This document shows, piece by piece, positions 1 to 9,712 of a stretch of DNA of 64,000 nt. Numbering within the stretch: position 1 is the first letter of the stretch; each line of letters starts with the position of its first letter. A program made the translations under genes and the position numbers. This stretch comes from UBA4744 sp963723165 (lineage in GTDB: Bacteria > Actinomycetota > Acidimicrobiia > Spongiisociales > UBA4744): the NCBI GenBank assembly GCA_963723165.1, contig CAVRPP010000007.1, forward strand, positions 1-64,000. Direction: 5' to 3'. The notes under the pieces are model-generated. The model ran no database searches, had not been told where the DNA came from, and saw nothing but the letters and a program-made list of their open reading frames with translations.

Positions 1-78
1 CGCACCAAGCTGTTCCTCAGCCAGATCCTCTAGAGCCAGCGGGCGGCTCGGTTTCCCGAGATTCCTTCAGGCTTTGAC

Positions 79-3000
79 CTAGCTCGACTCGTACCGCCGA
101 TATCGTCCTGCCCCCAGAAGACTCGAACCCAGCAATAGGAGCAGGGCACCTAATGCCCCGAGGCCGAGAGCAAATCCGGTTGACGGTAGGAGTGCCCGGT
201 CGAGGAAGCCGAAGTTGGCCGTGAGGACCGATATGCCCCCGGACACCCGAACCTCAGTCTCGAGGTCGAGCCGACCGTCGGGATCGCTGACCGGTACCAG
301 GCCGCTGGGGATGCTGTCCCGGTCGATACGGACGGTGTAGGTACCCGGCAGCAGATCCTCGAAGAGATACTCACCGTTGGCATCGGTTACCTGCTGGCCA
401 ATGGTTGCTCCCGAAGCATTGATCAACAAGACCCGTACACCGGGAATGCCGGCCTCATCCGGGTCTAGCTCGCCGTCCTGATCGCTGTCGATCCACACCG
501 TGCTGCCGATGGCGGACACCGGAGCAACGCCGTGCTCAACAAAGCCCGAGCCTCCGAGCGGCACCGCCACATCTACAGTGGTCGGGGTCGTGGGCGCAAA
601 GCCGGCCGGCACCGTGTCGAGCTGGATCTCCGCCGAGTAATCACCGGGCGGGATGTTGACCAGAGACCAGCTGCCATCGGGAGCGGTAACGACCTCGAGT
701 GCGATCGGACCGTCGGGACCTTCCCAGACGACCATCACTGTTACACCACCGATGCCTGTTTCCCCGGGATCGCGGATGCCATCACCGTCCGAGTCGTCCC
801 AGACCACTCCCGATAGGGTGGCATCGCCGACCAGCGGGTAATCGACGTCCAGGCGGGTCTCGTCGTCGGCCAGAGTGATCGTGGTGGTGGTCGGATCGCC
901 ACCGTCCAGATCCGACGAAACGCTGAAACCCGGAGGTAGCTCGCCCGGATCGAGGGACACTTGCGTGACATCTGACGGCAGACCCGAGATCAGGTAGTTC
1001 CCATCTGCGTCGGTCACGGTGGATATGACGAGGTCGTCGGATGACCCGATCACTCCGTCAGATCCGGGGCTGGTGACCGTCACGCTTATTCCGGGGACAC
1101 CCGGTTCGCCGGGGTCCTGGATGCCGTCGTCGTCGAGGTCGAGCCGAACGGTGTCGCCGACGCCGGAGGTACCGCGATATCCGAAGTCCTGCTCGAGGTT
1201 GGCTTCCCCGGGACTGAGGGTCAGAAGCGAGGTGTCCGGAAGGCCACCGTCCGGATCGAACGTGGGAGCCACGCCGCCGGGCAGTCCGCTCAGGGCGACT
1301 CGAATATCGCCGTCCGGCAGGTTGGAGACGAGGTATCCGCCGTCCCCGTCGGTGGTCGTCGTGAAGTCGTAATCGTCGCCGGTACCCAGCACGCCGTCGC
1401 CGCCTGCCCAGGTGACCGTGACATCGACGCCGGGAATCCCCGGCTCGCCGGGATCGATGACGCCGTCCCCGTTGAGATCCAGCCAGACGGTGTCACCGAC
1501 GGATCCGGAACCCCGGTATCCGAAGTCGACATCAGCCCGGTCCTCTCCATCCGCCAGCGTCACCACTGTGGCGCCATCAGCGGTCGGATCGAGGTCGAAG
1601 CTGGCGTTGAGGCCGGGTGCAACGGTCGTCCCGTCGACCGTAACCGAGAAGTTCCCGGCCGGCAGGCCGACGAAGGAGTACGTGCCGTCTGCGGCGGTCA
1701 CGGTCTGCAATGAAGCGTCATCGCCACCCCCGGCGACTCCATCGGGACCAAACCACAGAAGGTCGACGGTGACCGAGGCGAGGCCGGGTTCGTCTGCGTC
1801 CTGGGTACCGTCGCCGTCCAGATCGAGCCAGACGGTGTCGCCCAGCGATCCCGCCCCGGCGTAGCCGAAATCGGCGGTGAGGTGGGCGGCGGCCCCCAGA
1901 CCCGGAATGCTGGTCGTGCCGTCCGGCCCTGTGGTTCCGTCGTCCTCGTCATAGGTGATCGTCAATCCCGGGGCGATTCCACCCGTCACGGCAACGCGGT
2001 AGTCGCCTGCCGGTAATCCGGTGACCAGATAGTCGCCGTTGGCATCGGTACCGGTGAGGAACACTTCGTCATCGGCGGACCCGAAGGTGTCGTCCGCCCC
2101 CGCGTAGGTCACGGTGACTTCCACACCTCCCAGGCCGGGTTCGGAAACGTCCTGCACACCGTCGGCATTGACGTCCCACCACACCCGGTCGCCGATGGAA
2201 GTAGATCCGAAATAGCCGAAGTCGGCCGTGAGGTGGTTCTCACCGTCGGCCAGGATGACGGGGGTCGAGGAGTTGTTGCTTCCGTCCTCGTCGAAGCTGT
2301 TGGCCACCACAGCCGGGAGTCCCCCGGTGACGTCAACGACGTACAAGCCGGGCGGGAGGTAGTCGAAGAGGTAAGCGCCGTCGGTGCCGGTGGTCGTTGT
2401 GAAGACGACATCGTCGCCGCCGCCGGCCACACCATCCGGTCCGTACCAGGTCAGCTCCACGGCGACGCTTTCGATACCGGGTTCGCCCGGATCCTGGACG
2501 CCGTCGCCGTTGGGGTCCAGCCACACGAAGTCGCCGATGCTCCCCGAGCCGCGGTAGCCGAAGTCGGCTGTGAGGTGGTTCTCGGCGTCGCTCAGGGAGA
2601 CGTCGGTGGCGTCGTCGATGGTGGCGTCGGGGTCGTACGCCTGGGCAAACCCGGGAGGAAGATCCGCAGTGTCGACCGCCACCGTGTACTCGCCGGCCGG
2701 GAGACCCTCTACCAGGTAGGTTCCGTCGCCGATCGTGGTGGCTGTATAGGCCACATCGTCGCCGCCGCCCGGCGAGTCGTCGAATCCCAGCCAGGTGACA
2801 ACCACGTCGACACCCCCGAGTCCCGGTTCCTCGAGGTCGACGATCCCGTCGGCGTCGCGATCGAACCAGATGGTGTCGCCGATCGACCCGTTGCCCGTAT
2901 ATCCGAAATCGACATCGCGTTTGGCATCGTTCTCAGCCAGGGTGCCGGTCCAGGAACCGTTTGGCGTGGCTGTTGAGCCGTCGAGGTCGTAGCTCGGTTC

Positions 3001-6000
3001 CATACCCTCCGGGACGTCGGCGGCATCCACGACCACCAGATACTGGCCGCCGGGCAGGTCCTCGACGAGATAATCACCGAGGGCGCCGGTGGTGACCGTA
3101 TAGGCCTCGTCGTCGCCACCGCCGGGTGCGTTGTCCAGGCCCAGATAGGTGACGGTGACATCGACGCCGGCCAGGCCCGGCTCGCCCGGGTCCTGAACAC
3201 CGTCATCGTTGATATCGAACCACACCCGGTCGCCGATGGAGGCCAGGTCGGCCTCAACGGATACGACATCGACCGTGACGTTGTCGTAGTCGCGATAGTT
3301 TCGTCCGGGATCATGCAGGAGGGGATCCACGCCGAAGTAATGGGGCACGTCGGCCGTGTTGACGAACTCGGGACCGCCGGCAACCTCATCGGTCTCATCG
3401 AATCCGGGCGGAACCTGCAGCTGATACGTGAGCGTGAATGTGGCCCCGCCGGCGAGAGGGCCGCTGATGGTCCAGGCCAGGGTGCCATCGGATGGATCGC
3501 CGTCGACCACCGTGTAGCCTGCGCCGGCAGGAACGGCGACGAGCAGGAGATCGGGGTCGGGAGTGTCTGTGACGTCGATGTCCCACGCGGCAGACGACCC
3601 CGTGTTCTCGACGACGACGCTGTAGGTGAGCGTGTCACCTGGGACTGCCCGCCGGTTGTCGGTGTCACCGACCTGGCCGGCGACGTTTTTGTTGATCGTC
3701 AGTGCCGGCTCAACCACATCAACCTCACTGGTGGCATCCGGTGAGGTGACGTCGTATGTGGCCGGATCGGGTGGGCCGGCCGGAACCCCCGGCTGGTTCG
3801 TCTGGTTGCCGACCACCACCGCCGTGTTGGTCAGCGTTGCTCCGCCGGTCACGGCGCCTACGTCGTCGAGGTACGCCTCGTAGACGATGGTGACGACCCG
3901 GTCGGCCGCGGCCGCAGTACCGAGATCACCGAGGAACCAGGCGACGGCGTCCCCGTCGCTTCCGATCGGCGTGACACTGATGAGCGGCGAGCATGCCGCT
4001 CCTCCCTGGTCGCACGAGGAGGCGGTTGTCGAGTCGTAGACCACCCCGATTGGGAGGTCATCGATGACAGTCACGTCGTAGACGATCACCCCGGCGGGGA
4101 TCGTGACGTCGAGCGTGTACTCGATAACCTCGCCCACGGTGGCCGTGGCCGGGACAGCTGCCTTGGCGATGCCGAGAGCGGGCGCGGTGAGTGTGTTGTT
4201 GACCGTGGCCTGGTATCCGGATCCGGGGCCGCCGTTCGGGGAGGTTGCGTCGCGTTCACCGGGCACGCTCCCGGCCATGGACGAGCCGGTGACGGCGGCG
4301 GTGTTGGTGATGGTGCTGGATCCGAGCAGCGGGTCGTCCGCCCGGGCCGTGTACGTCAGCGGGCTCGAGGCTCCCGGGGCCAGGTTGGAGACGGTCCAGG
4401 TGATCGTCCGCAGTCCTTCATTCCAGAGACCACCCGACGAGGGGATGGTGTCACCGTCTTCGGCGAGATCGCCGGGACCTTCGAGCGGGGTCAGCTCGGC
4501 CGGGACGGTATCGACCACCACAAGGTCGTGCGCGGTCGAAACCCGGGTGCCAGTGGTGTTCGTCGGTGTCACCGTGAAGACGACGTCCTGGCCGGGGTCG
4601 AGGACTCCGTCGACATCGTTGTCGGTTTTAGTGATGGTGAGGTTGGGCTCAACGACCGGCGTGCTGGCGGACGCATTGGCTGTTGTCGGGTTGCCGGCGG
4701 CGTCTTCCCATCGCAAGATCGCGGTGTTGGGGATCGATCCGGATACGCGCCGGTTGGTTGCCTCGTCGTCCACGAGGGCGGAGAAGCTGATCACGAGCGT
4801 GTCGTCGCCGGAACCGGCGGCGTTGGTGTAGGCGGCTGCTGGCACCATGCTGACCGTCAGGTCGGTGCCGGTGTCGGTCAGTGCCATTCCTGCGGTGGGG
4901 AGAGCTACCCCGTTGAGGGTGGCCGTGGCCGTTCCGGCGGCGTGGGTGAGACGCCCGCTGATGGCGTCGGTCAGGGTGAATGGACCGTAGAGGGTTGAAC
5001 CTTCCGGGATCACGGCCGTGATCGTGTAGGTGATGGTTTCGCCGATGGTGGCCTGGTTGGCGTTGTTGCCTGCTTCGATGACGGCTGTGGTCCTGGCCTT
5101 GGCAACAGTTGCGGCAGCGACGAACACATCGGAGGGGTCGATCGCGGGGGAGGTGTTGGCCGAGGGTTCGAGCGTCGTGTCAATGTTGGAGGCGGGTATG
5201 TATTCCTGGGTGTCGTCCGGCGCAGGGAGGTTGGTGGGGCTCTGGTAGCGCCGCACGCCGGCCTCGTTGTCGTATGTGGTTCCGGCGGCAACACCGTTGG
5301 GGATGGTCACGTTGTACGTGAAGTTCGCCGTGGCTCCGGCCGCAACGGTGACGTTGTCCCATTGGATCCAGCCGTCCGGAACACTGCATGCACCCGGCGG
5401 CGTGATGACACTCACCTCGCTACAGGTGATTCCGACGGGGAGGACGTCCCGGATCGAGGTGGCCTCGGCGTCGATGGACCCGCCGTTGGCGACCGCCACC
5501 TGGTAGGTCACGACATCCCCACCCTGCACCTGCACTCCGTCGGCCGGGGCTCCGGGTACGGCGACGGTATTGATGGCCACGACGCCCTTGTCTAGCGTCA
5601 ACTCGGGTTCCGCCCAGGTCGCGTCGGCCTGGTCACGCAGCTGGAACACCCCGCCGGCCGTGTTGGTGTAGGTGACCTTCATGAGGTTGGCGAGAATGTC
5701 TCCGTCTCCTGCCGCGTCCGGATCGCTGATCAGGGACGAGATGACTGCCTCAAATTTCTCGCCCCCGATATCGATTCCGGCGGCGCTCCAGGACGGAACC
5801 GGGGTAGCGCCGTTGAAGCCGAAACCTGTGGCGTCGTGGTTCGCTCCGAAGGTGGTCGACTCGAACGTGAACCCGGCGGGGAGGAGGTCGGTGACGTTGA
5901 TATTCAGCGTGTCGAGGAGTCCCGGGAAGTCGATGGTGAGCCGCCAGCAGACCCGGTCGCCGGGACGGTAGTCGCCGGATGCCGTGGCGTTCCAGGCGGT

Positions 6001-7689
6001 AATCCCGGAGCCGTCCCCACAAGCGAGGGTCCCGGCTTGGGGCACGGAAACCTCTTTCAGAATGCTGATGCCACCGGCGGACTGGCCGGCCGAGGAGGCG
6101 TCGTCGATCGTCAGGCTCGTGGTCGAACCGTCGTTGGCGGTGATGACCGCCGACGTTGAGGTGAGGCTGACGGAGTTGGTCCATGCGTCGTTGGAGGCGA
6201 CGGGACCGCCCCCCGTCGTATAGCTGTCTTCTGCCACGGTGCGGAAGATCACAGTGGATGACGAGTTAGGCGCCGGGAGGTTCGCCAGGTTCCACACGAT
6301 GGTCCAGGTCCCGTTGGCATTCTCAACCACCGAGGCAGCGGCGGGCGACGGTGCAGCAGCGTCACCATCGCAGGGAGTCCCGGGAGCGACCGGACACAAT
6401 CCGTCTGGGACGGTGTCGGTGACCACGATGCCGGTGGTGGAGGTGGCGTATTCGCTGGTTTCTACCAGCAGCGTCCAGGTGCTGACGTCGGTCTGTTCGA
6501 TCGTGTCCACATCGACCGTTTTGTGAATGGAAACGTCTTCGGCGGTCACAAAACCGGTTTCGGCATCGGTAAATACCGGACCGGACCCGCTGAAGGGGCC
6601 GGCGTAGCTGCCGGTGGCGGTTGCGTAGTTGGTGAGCCCCTGTTCGTCGGCGGTCAGCGTTCCGGTGTTGTTGTCGAGGTTGGCGGTCTGGATGCCGGCA
6701 GTAGGAGTACCGCCGGGGAAGAGCACATTCCGCCGCAGGGGAATGGCGGCGATGTAGTCGATGACGAGCGTTCCGGACGGGGCGAGGTCGTCCTGGCCGG
6801 CAGTTGCTGTGTTGAGATCTGCCGCAGTCCAGACGACGTGGGTGTAGACCCCGCCGGGCACACCGACGGGATCGACAACCGTCTCGACGGTTGAGGGGGT
6901 GACACAGTTGACGAGGGCCGGGTCACCCGTGGCGTCGATACGACCGGACCCCGGGTATTCGACTACCCCTGCAGCTGTGTTGTCGACGCTCCCGCATCCG
7001 AGGAACTCGAGCCCGGCCGGCAGGTAGTCCTCGATCTGGAAGTCGTTCGTGGCGTTGACCAGGTTGTTGGTGACCGTGAGGGTGTAGACGGTTTTGTTGT
7101 CGTGCACGCCGCGCAAGAGTTCGTTCTCCTGGCTGGGTTCGCGTTTCTGAACCGTGAAGGGCACCAGTCGGGTCGTGGCGCTGTCGGTGTCGGAACCGGT
7201 GAAGTCGCCGGTGGCAGCACCGGTGAGTGGATCGAAGTCGGGGACGAGTCGTGCGTCGGTGTTGACGTACGCTCCGGCACTGTTCGTGATTGCATTGCCG
7301 ACTATGAAGTCCGGATCGTCGGCCAGGAACTCATAGGAGACATCGACAGAGGTCCCGGCTTGGAGATCGGCGACGTTCTCCCAGATCAGTACCTGATTGC
7401 CCGAACCGTCGATGAAGGTGCGGGTGGGAGCGGGCGTTCCGGACCCGGGAACATAGGTAGCCCCGGGGGGCAGGATATCGTTGAAACTCAGGTTGAAGCC
7501 GTTGGTGCCGGTTCCGTTGGCGGCGGTTAGGGTCACCGGTGTTGCCGAACCGTAGAGGGTCTCGGCAGGCATCGACTTGTTCAGCGATACGTCGGGTGTC
7601 CCTGCCGCCATGGCCGGGTTCGCCCCGGTGGGGACGAGGGCCGCTATGACAGAGAAGAGGACGACGGCCATCAGAGCCCTGGACTTCAC
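79..7689 (-). CDS. Giant LPxTG-anchored surface protein with DUF11 and SdrD B-like repeats
   Basis: About 2536 residues. A signal peptide (hydrophobic run ending near PAMAA, about residue 30) is followed by a long series of DUF11-like beta-sandwich repeats (to about residue 1475), then nine SdrD B-like (Cna-B/prealbumin-like) domains of about 115 residues. Each of the nine starts with a variant of SIGDxVWxDxxxDGxxDPxEPG, whose Asp pattern resembles a calcium-binding loop. The C terminus has LPSTG (about residue 2500), a hydrophobic segment and a short Arg-rich tail, a canonical sortase sorting signal, so the protein is expected to be covalently attached to the cell wall. I chose the GTG at 7689 because GGAGGAGGGG lies 4 nt upstream (7694-7703) and it gives a clean signal peptide; the frame is open to a TTG at 7740. 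No sortase gene lies in the window. Function is inferred to be adhesion, stalk or matrix; ligand unknown. Confidence 0.9.
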   Translation of the reverse strand: MKSRALMAVVLFSVIAALVPTGANPAMAAGTPDVSLNKSMPAETLYGSATPVTLTAANGTGTNGFNLSFNDILPPGATYVPGSGTPAPTRTFIDGSGNQVLIWENVADLQAGTSVDVSYEFLADDPDFIVGNAITNSAGAYVNTDARLVPDFDPLTGAATGDFTGSDTDSATTRLVPFTVQKREPSQENELLRGVHDNKTVYTLTVTNNLVNATNDFQIEDYLPAGLEFLGCGSVDNTAAGVVEYPGSGRIDATGDPALVNCVTPSTVETVVDPVGVPGGVYTHVVWTAADLNTATAGQDDLAPSGTLVIDYIAAIPLRRNVLFPGGTPTAGIQTANLDNNTGTLTADEQGLTNYATATGSYAGPFSGSGPVFTDAETGFVTAEDVSIHKTVDVDTIEQTDVSTWTLLVETSEYATSTTGIVVTDTVPDGLCPVAPGTPCDGDAAAPSPAAASVVENANGTWTIVWNLANLPAPNSSSTVIFRTVAEDSYTTGGGPVASNDAWTNSVSLTSTSAVITANDGSTTSLTIDDASSAGQSAGGISILKEVSVPQAGTLACGDGSGITAWNATASGDYRPGDRVCWRLTIDFPGLLDTLNINVTDLLPAGFTFESTTFGANHDATGFGFNGATPVPSWSAAGIDIGGEKFEAVISSLISDPDAAGDGDILANLMKVTYTNTAGGVFQLRDQADATWAEPELTLDKGVVAINTVAVPGAPADGVQVQGGDVVTYQVAVANGGSIDAEATSIRDVLPVGITCSEVSVITPPGACSVPDGWIQWDNVTVAAGATANFTYNVTIPNGVAAGTTYDNEAGVRRYQSPTNLPAPDDTQEYIPASNIDTTLEPSANTSPAIDPSDVFVAAATVAKARTTAVIEAGNNANQATIGETITYTITAVIPEGSTLYGPFTLTDAISGRLTHAAGTATATLNGVALPTAGMALTDTGTDLTVSMVPAAAYTNAAGSGDDTLVISFSALVDDEATNRRVSGSIPNTAILRWEDAAGNPTTANASASTPVVEPNLTITKTDNDVDGVLDPGQDVVFTVTPTNTTGTRVSTAHDLVVVDTVPAELTPLEGPGDLAEDGDTIPSSGGLWNEGLRTITWTVSNLAPGASSPLTYTARADDPLLGSSTITNTAAVTGSSMAGSVPGERDATSPNGGPGSGYQATVNNTLTAPALGIAKAAVPATATVGEVIEYTLDVTIPAGVIVYDVTVIDDLPIGVVYDSTTASSCDQGGAACSPLISVTPIGSDGDAVAWFLGDLGTAAAADRVVTIVYEAYLDDVGAVTGGATLTNTAVVVGNQTNQPGVPAGPPDPATYDVTSPDATSEVDVVEPALTINKNVAGQVGDTDNRRAVPGDTLTYSVVVENTGSSAAWDIDVTDTPDPDLLLVAVPAGAGYTVVDGDPSDGTLAWTISGPLAGGATFTLTYQLQVPPGFDETDEVAGGPEFVNTADVPHYFGVDPLLHDPGRNYRDYDNVTVDVVSVEADLASIGDRVWFDINDDGVQDPGEPGLAGVDVTVTYLGLDNAPGGGDDEAYTVTTGALGDYLVEDLPGGQYLVVVDAADVPEGMEPSYDLDGSTATPNGSWTGTLAENDAKRDVDFGYTGNGSIGDTIWFDRDADGIVDLEEPGLGGVDVVVTWLGFDDSPGGGDDVAYTATTIGDGTYLVEGLPAGEYTVAVDTADLPPGFAQAYDPDATIDDATDVSLSDAENHLTADFGYRGSGSIGDFVWLDPNGDGVQDPGEPGIESVAVELTWYGPDGVAGGGDDVVFTTTTGTDGAYLFDYLPPGLYVVDVTGGLPAVVANSFDEDGSNNSSTPVILADGENHLTADFGYFGSTSIGDRVWWDVNADGVQDVSEPGLGGVEVTVTYAGADDTFGSADDEVFLTGTDANGDYLVTGLPAGDYRVAVTGGIAPGLTITYDEDDGTTGPDGTTSIPGLGAAAHLTADFGYAGAGSLGDTVWLDLDGDGTQDADEPGLASVTVDLLWFGPDGVAGGGDDASLQTVTAADGTYSFVGLPAGNFSVTVDGTTVAPGLNASFDLDPTADGATVVTLADGEDRADVDFGYRGSGSVGDTVWLDLNGDGVIDPGEPGIPGVDVTVTWAGGDGVLGTGDDYDFTTTTDGDGGYLVSNLPDGDIRVALSGLPGGVAPTFDPDGGLPDTSLLTLSPGEANLEQDFGYRGTSGVGDTVRLDLDDDGIQDPGEPGVPGISVTVTSPGSDGVIGSSDDLVISTVTDADGNYLISGLPSDVTQVSLDPGELPPGFSVSSDLDGGDPTTTTITLADDETRLDVDYPLVGDATLSGVVWDDSDGDGIRDPGETGIGGVTVMVVWEGPDGPIALEVVTAPDGSWSLVNIPPGDYSAEIQLDTVPAGFAPTTPTTVDVAVPLGGSGFVEHGVAPVSAIGSTVWIDSDQDGELDPDEAGIPGVRVLLINASGATIGQQVTDANGEYLFEDLLPGTYTVRIDRDSIPSGLVPVSDPDGRLDLETEVRVSGGISVLTANFGFLDRALLPSTGFALGLGALGALLLLLGSSLLGAGRYRRYESS
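205..3243 (-). repeat. Nine tandem SdrD B-like domain repeats inside the surface-protein gene
   Basis: Nine copies of roughly 340 nt lie head to tail at the 3' end of the surface-protein gene, visible as recurring segments encoding GD-VW-D-(N/D)-DG-D-EPG followed by YLV-LP-G-Y. Copies are diverged rather than identical; copy 8 (near 820) and copy 9 (near 515) depart most. This is coding repetition, not a CRISPR or satellite array. Copy number could vary between strains by recombination. Confidence 0.8.
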
Positions 7690-7812
7690 GCTTCCCCTCC
7701 TCCGCGAAACGGCTATCGGCGACCTCATCGAGGGTATCAAGCACCGTCGCCGGATCGGTGCCTTTGCAGGCTCCAGGTATCGGCCGCGACGGCCGCCGAC
7801 TTGAGGGTCCGG

Positions 7813-8343
7813 CTAACCCTCTGTCAGGCTCTCCGCCACCGCTAGGGCCTCTTCCGGTCCGGTGGGTGGATAGAACACCAGGAAGTATTGGTCACATCGG
7901 TCGAGTCCTTCGAACCAGGCCACCGCCCAGATGCCGTTTCCCAGATCTCCCACCGCTGCTTCTGTGCCTCGCACTGTGACCTTCTCCGGAGTGTTGATCC
8001 AGCGAGTCGGGGGCAGCGCCCCGCGCACCATGGCCAGGACGGGATTGCCAGCCTCGTCCGTCCATCCGGTGACGATCGTGCCCGGTTGCAGGGTGAAAAG
8101 GTCGAGCGGCACGGCCGAGACGTCGGGTTGGTCATCGATTACACGATCGGGCAGGATCGTCGGCAGGAAGCCGGGCGGATTGCACGTCGCCGGCGCCGGA
8201 ACCGGCGGCGTGGTCGTCGTCGTACTGGTCGTGGTGATCGGGATCACGATCGTTGGAGGTGTTGTGGTCGGGTCGGCAGTGGTTGCGCAGGCGGCAGCCG
8301 CTAGCACCATGACGATGGCCAGGATTGATCGACGGGCGAACAC
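7813..8343 (-). CDS. Putative lipoprotein of unknown function
   Basis: 176 residues from a GTG start. The N terminus (MFARRSILAIVM...) is a short lipoprotein signal ending AAAAC, so Cys19 is the likely lipidated residue. A Thr/Pro-rich linker (about residues 20-50) precedes a globular domain with WAVAWFEGLDRCDQY. I do not recognise the family. I preferred GTG 8343 over an upstream in-frame start at 8445 because it places the lipobox correctly and because TACGCT (8351-8356 on the other strand) lies 7 nt before it, fitting a leaderless transcript. Confidence 0.6.
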   Translation of the reverse strand: MFARRSILAIVMVLAAAACATTADPTTTPPTIVIPITTTSTTTTTPPVPAPATCNPPGFLPTILPDRVIDDQPDVSAVPLDLFTLQPGTIVTGWTDEAGNPVLAMVRGALPPTRWINTPEKVTVRGTEAAVGDLGNGIWAVAWFEGLDRCDQYFLVFYPPTGPEEALAVAESLTEG

Positions 8344-8464
8344 GAACCGGAGCGTACCCGGGCCGTTCAGATGGAAGGGGATTGTCGTGGTCGTGGAGCC
8401 ATCGGCGGCTCTTGCGGGCGGTGGTACCGTGGCCCACTGAACCAAGAACAGGAACGAGGTTACG

Positions 8465-9607
8465 GTGGATAAGAAGCAGGACGCCGCCCAGATCTACTCC
8501 GGAGTAGAGGCCGACTTGATCCAGATCAGCCGCTGGATGTACGACCACCCGGAGGTCGGCTTTGAGGAGCACGACACCTCGGCACGCCTGGTGGAGTTTC
8601 TGACCGGCCATGGCTTCGCCGTCGAGTACCCGGCCTACGGCCTGGAAACGGCCTTCGCCGCCCGGGCCGGATCGGAAGGTCCGGAGGTGATCATCTGCGC
8701 CGAGATGGATGCCCTTCCCACCGTTGGCCACGCTTGCGGCCACAACATCATCGCCGCCTCCGCCCTCGGGGCCGGAGTCGCTCTGTCGTCGCTCGTAGAC
8801 GAGCTGGGGATACGGTTGACGGTGCTCGGAACCCCGGCCGAGGAGAAACTGGGAGGCAAGGTGGACCTGATCAACGCCGGCGCCTTCGCCGGAGCCGCAG
8901 CTTCGATGATGGTGCACCCTTCCAATAGCGATGTCGTCGACCCCGACGTCCTGGCGGTGCGGCACATCGATGTTGAGTTCCACGGCAAGGACTCCCACGC
9001 TGCTTTTGCTCCCCAGCTCGGGATCAATGCCCTTGATGCTTTCGTGCAGGCGTATGTCAACGTGTCGACGCTTCGCCAGGCGATGTATCCGACCGACAAG
9101 ATCCACAGCATCATCACGCACGGCGGTGATGCACCAAACATCATCCCCAGCTACACCCGATCCTCGTGGTACGTCCGCGCTGCCACCCAGGAGCGAATGG
9201 AAGAGCTCTATGAGCGGGTGATGGCCTGCTTTGAGGCTGCGGCTACCGCCACCGGGTGCTCGTGGAACGTTGAACCGATGGGGCATCCTTTCGAGGACAT
9301 GGTCAACAACCCGGTGATGGTCGAGTTGTTTGCCGCCAACTCAGCAGAGCTCGGACGCCCGATGGGACGCGGTGCGGATGAAGAACCGGGAGCTGCAGGA
9401 TCGACCGACATGGGAAACGTCAGTCACGTGGTTCCTTCGATCCATCCTTTCCTGACCATCAACCCCGGTGATCATGTGAATCACCAGCCCGAGTTTGCCG
9501 CCCACACGGTATCGGTCGACGGAGAGAGGGCCATTCGCGACGGTGCGCTGGCCATGGCCTGGACGGTGATCGACCTGGCCACCGGAGACCGCTGGAGCGA
9601 GCTGTAA
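8465..9607 (+). CDS. M20-family metallopeptidase/amidohydrolase (AbgB or Xaa-Arg dipeptidase-like)
   Basis: 380 residues with the M20D layout. Metal ligands are visible in EMDALPTVGHACGHN (about residues 79-93) and in GTPAEE (about 120-125, general-base Glu), and the dimerisation domain is inserted in the middle. HACGHN plus GTPAEEKLGGK resembles p-aminobenzoyl-glutamate hydrolase subunit B and PM20D2-type dipeptidases, which cleave amide bonds of small peptide-like substrates in the cytoplasm. The exact substrate cannot be read from sequence. It starts at GTG 8465 after AACGAGGTTACG, a weak ribosome site, and stands alone between divergent and convergent neighbours. Confidence 0.85.
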   Translation: MDKKQDAAQIYSGVEADLIQISRWMYDHPEVGFEEHDTSARLVEFLTGHGFAVEYPAYGLETAFAARAGSEGPEVIICAEMDALPTVGHACGHNIIAASALGAGVALSSLVDELGIRLTVLGTPAEEKLGGKVDLINAGAFAGAAASMMVHPSNSDVVDPDVLAVRHIDVEFHGKDSHAAFAPQLGINALDAFVQAYVNVSTLRQAMYPTDKIHSIITHGGDAPNIIPSYTRSSWYVRAATQERMEELYERVMACFEAAATATGCSWNVEPMGHPFEDMVNNPVMVELFAANSAELGRPMGRGADEEPGAAGSTDMGNVSHVVPSIHPFLTINPGDHVNHQPEFAAHTVSVDGERAIRDGALAMAWTVIDLATGDRWSEL

Positions 9608-9640
9608 CGGAGCGGAGCGCCGCAGTTGTCAGTTCCCAGT

Positions 9641-9662
9641 CGGGCGGCCGCAAGGCCGCCCG
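9641..9662. terminator. GC-rich hairpin with GCAA tetraloop between convergent genes
   Basis: Perfect 9-bp arms CGGGCGGCC and GGCCGCCCG close on a GCAA (GNRA) loop. It lies between the M20 gene and the SPFH gene, which converge here, so it may stop transcription from both sides, although neither side has a clear T run. The flanks (9623-9720) are low-complexity, with recurring CAGT and TTACTGATTACTGATT motifs. Confidence 0.45.
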
Positions 9663-9712
9663 TTCAGTCGTCAGTAGTTGACAACTGTTTACTGGTTACT
9701 GATTACTGATTC

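Noticed and set aside
1..78. A frame reading RTKLFLSQIL then TAG at 31-33 on the plus strand
   Set aside because: Ten residues are too few to call a partial gene; no other evidence.
400..3240. Regular spacing of similar segments, CRISPR-like at first sight
   Set aside because: The unit is about 340 nt, diverged and in one coding frame: protein domain repeats.
2233..4831. Long plus-strand open frames opposite the surface-protein gene
   Set aside because: GC-rich antisense shadows with compositionally odd Arg/Pro-rich or Gly/Val-rich products and no start signals.
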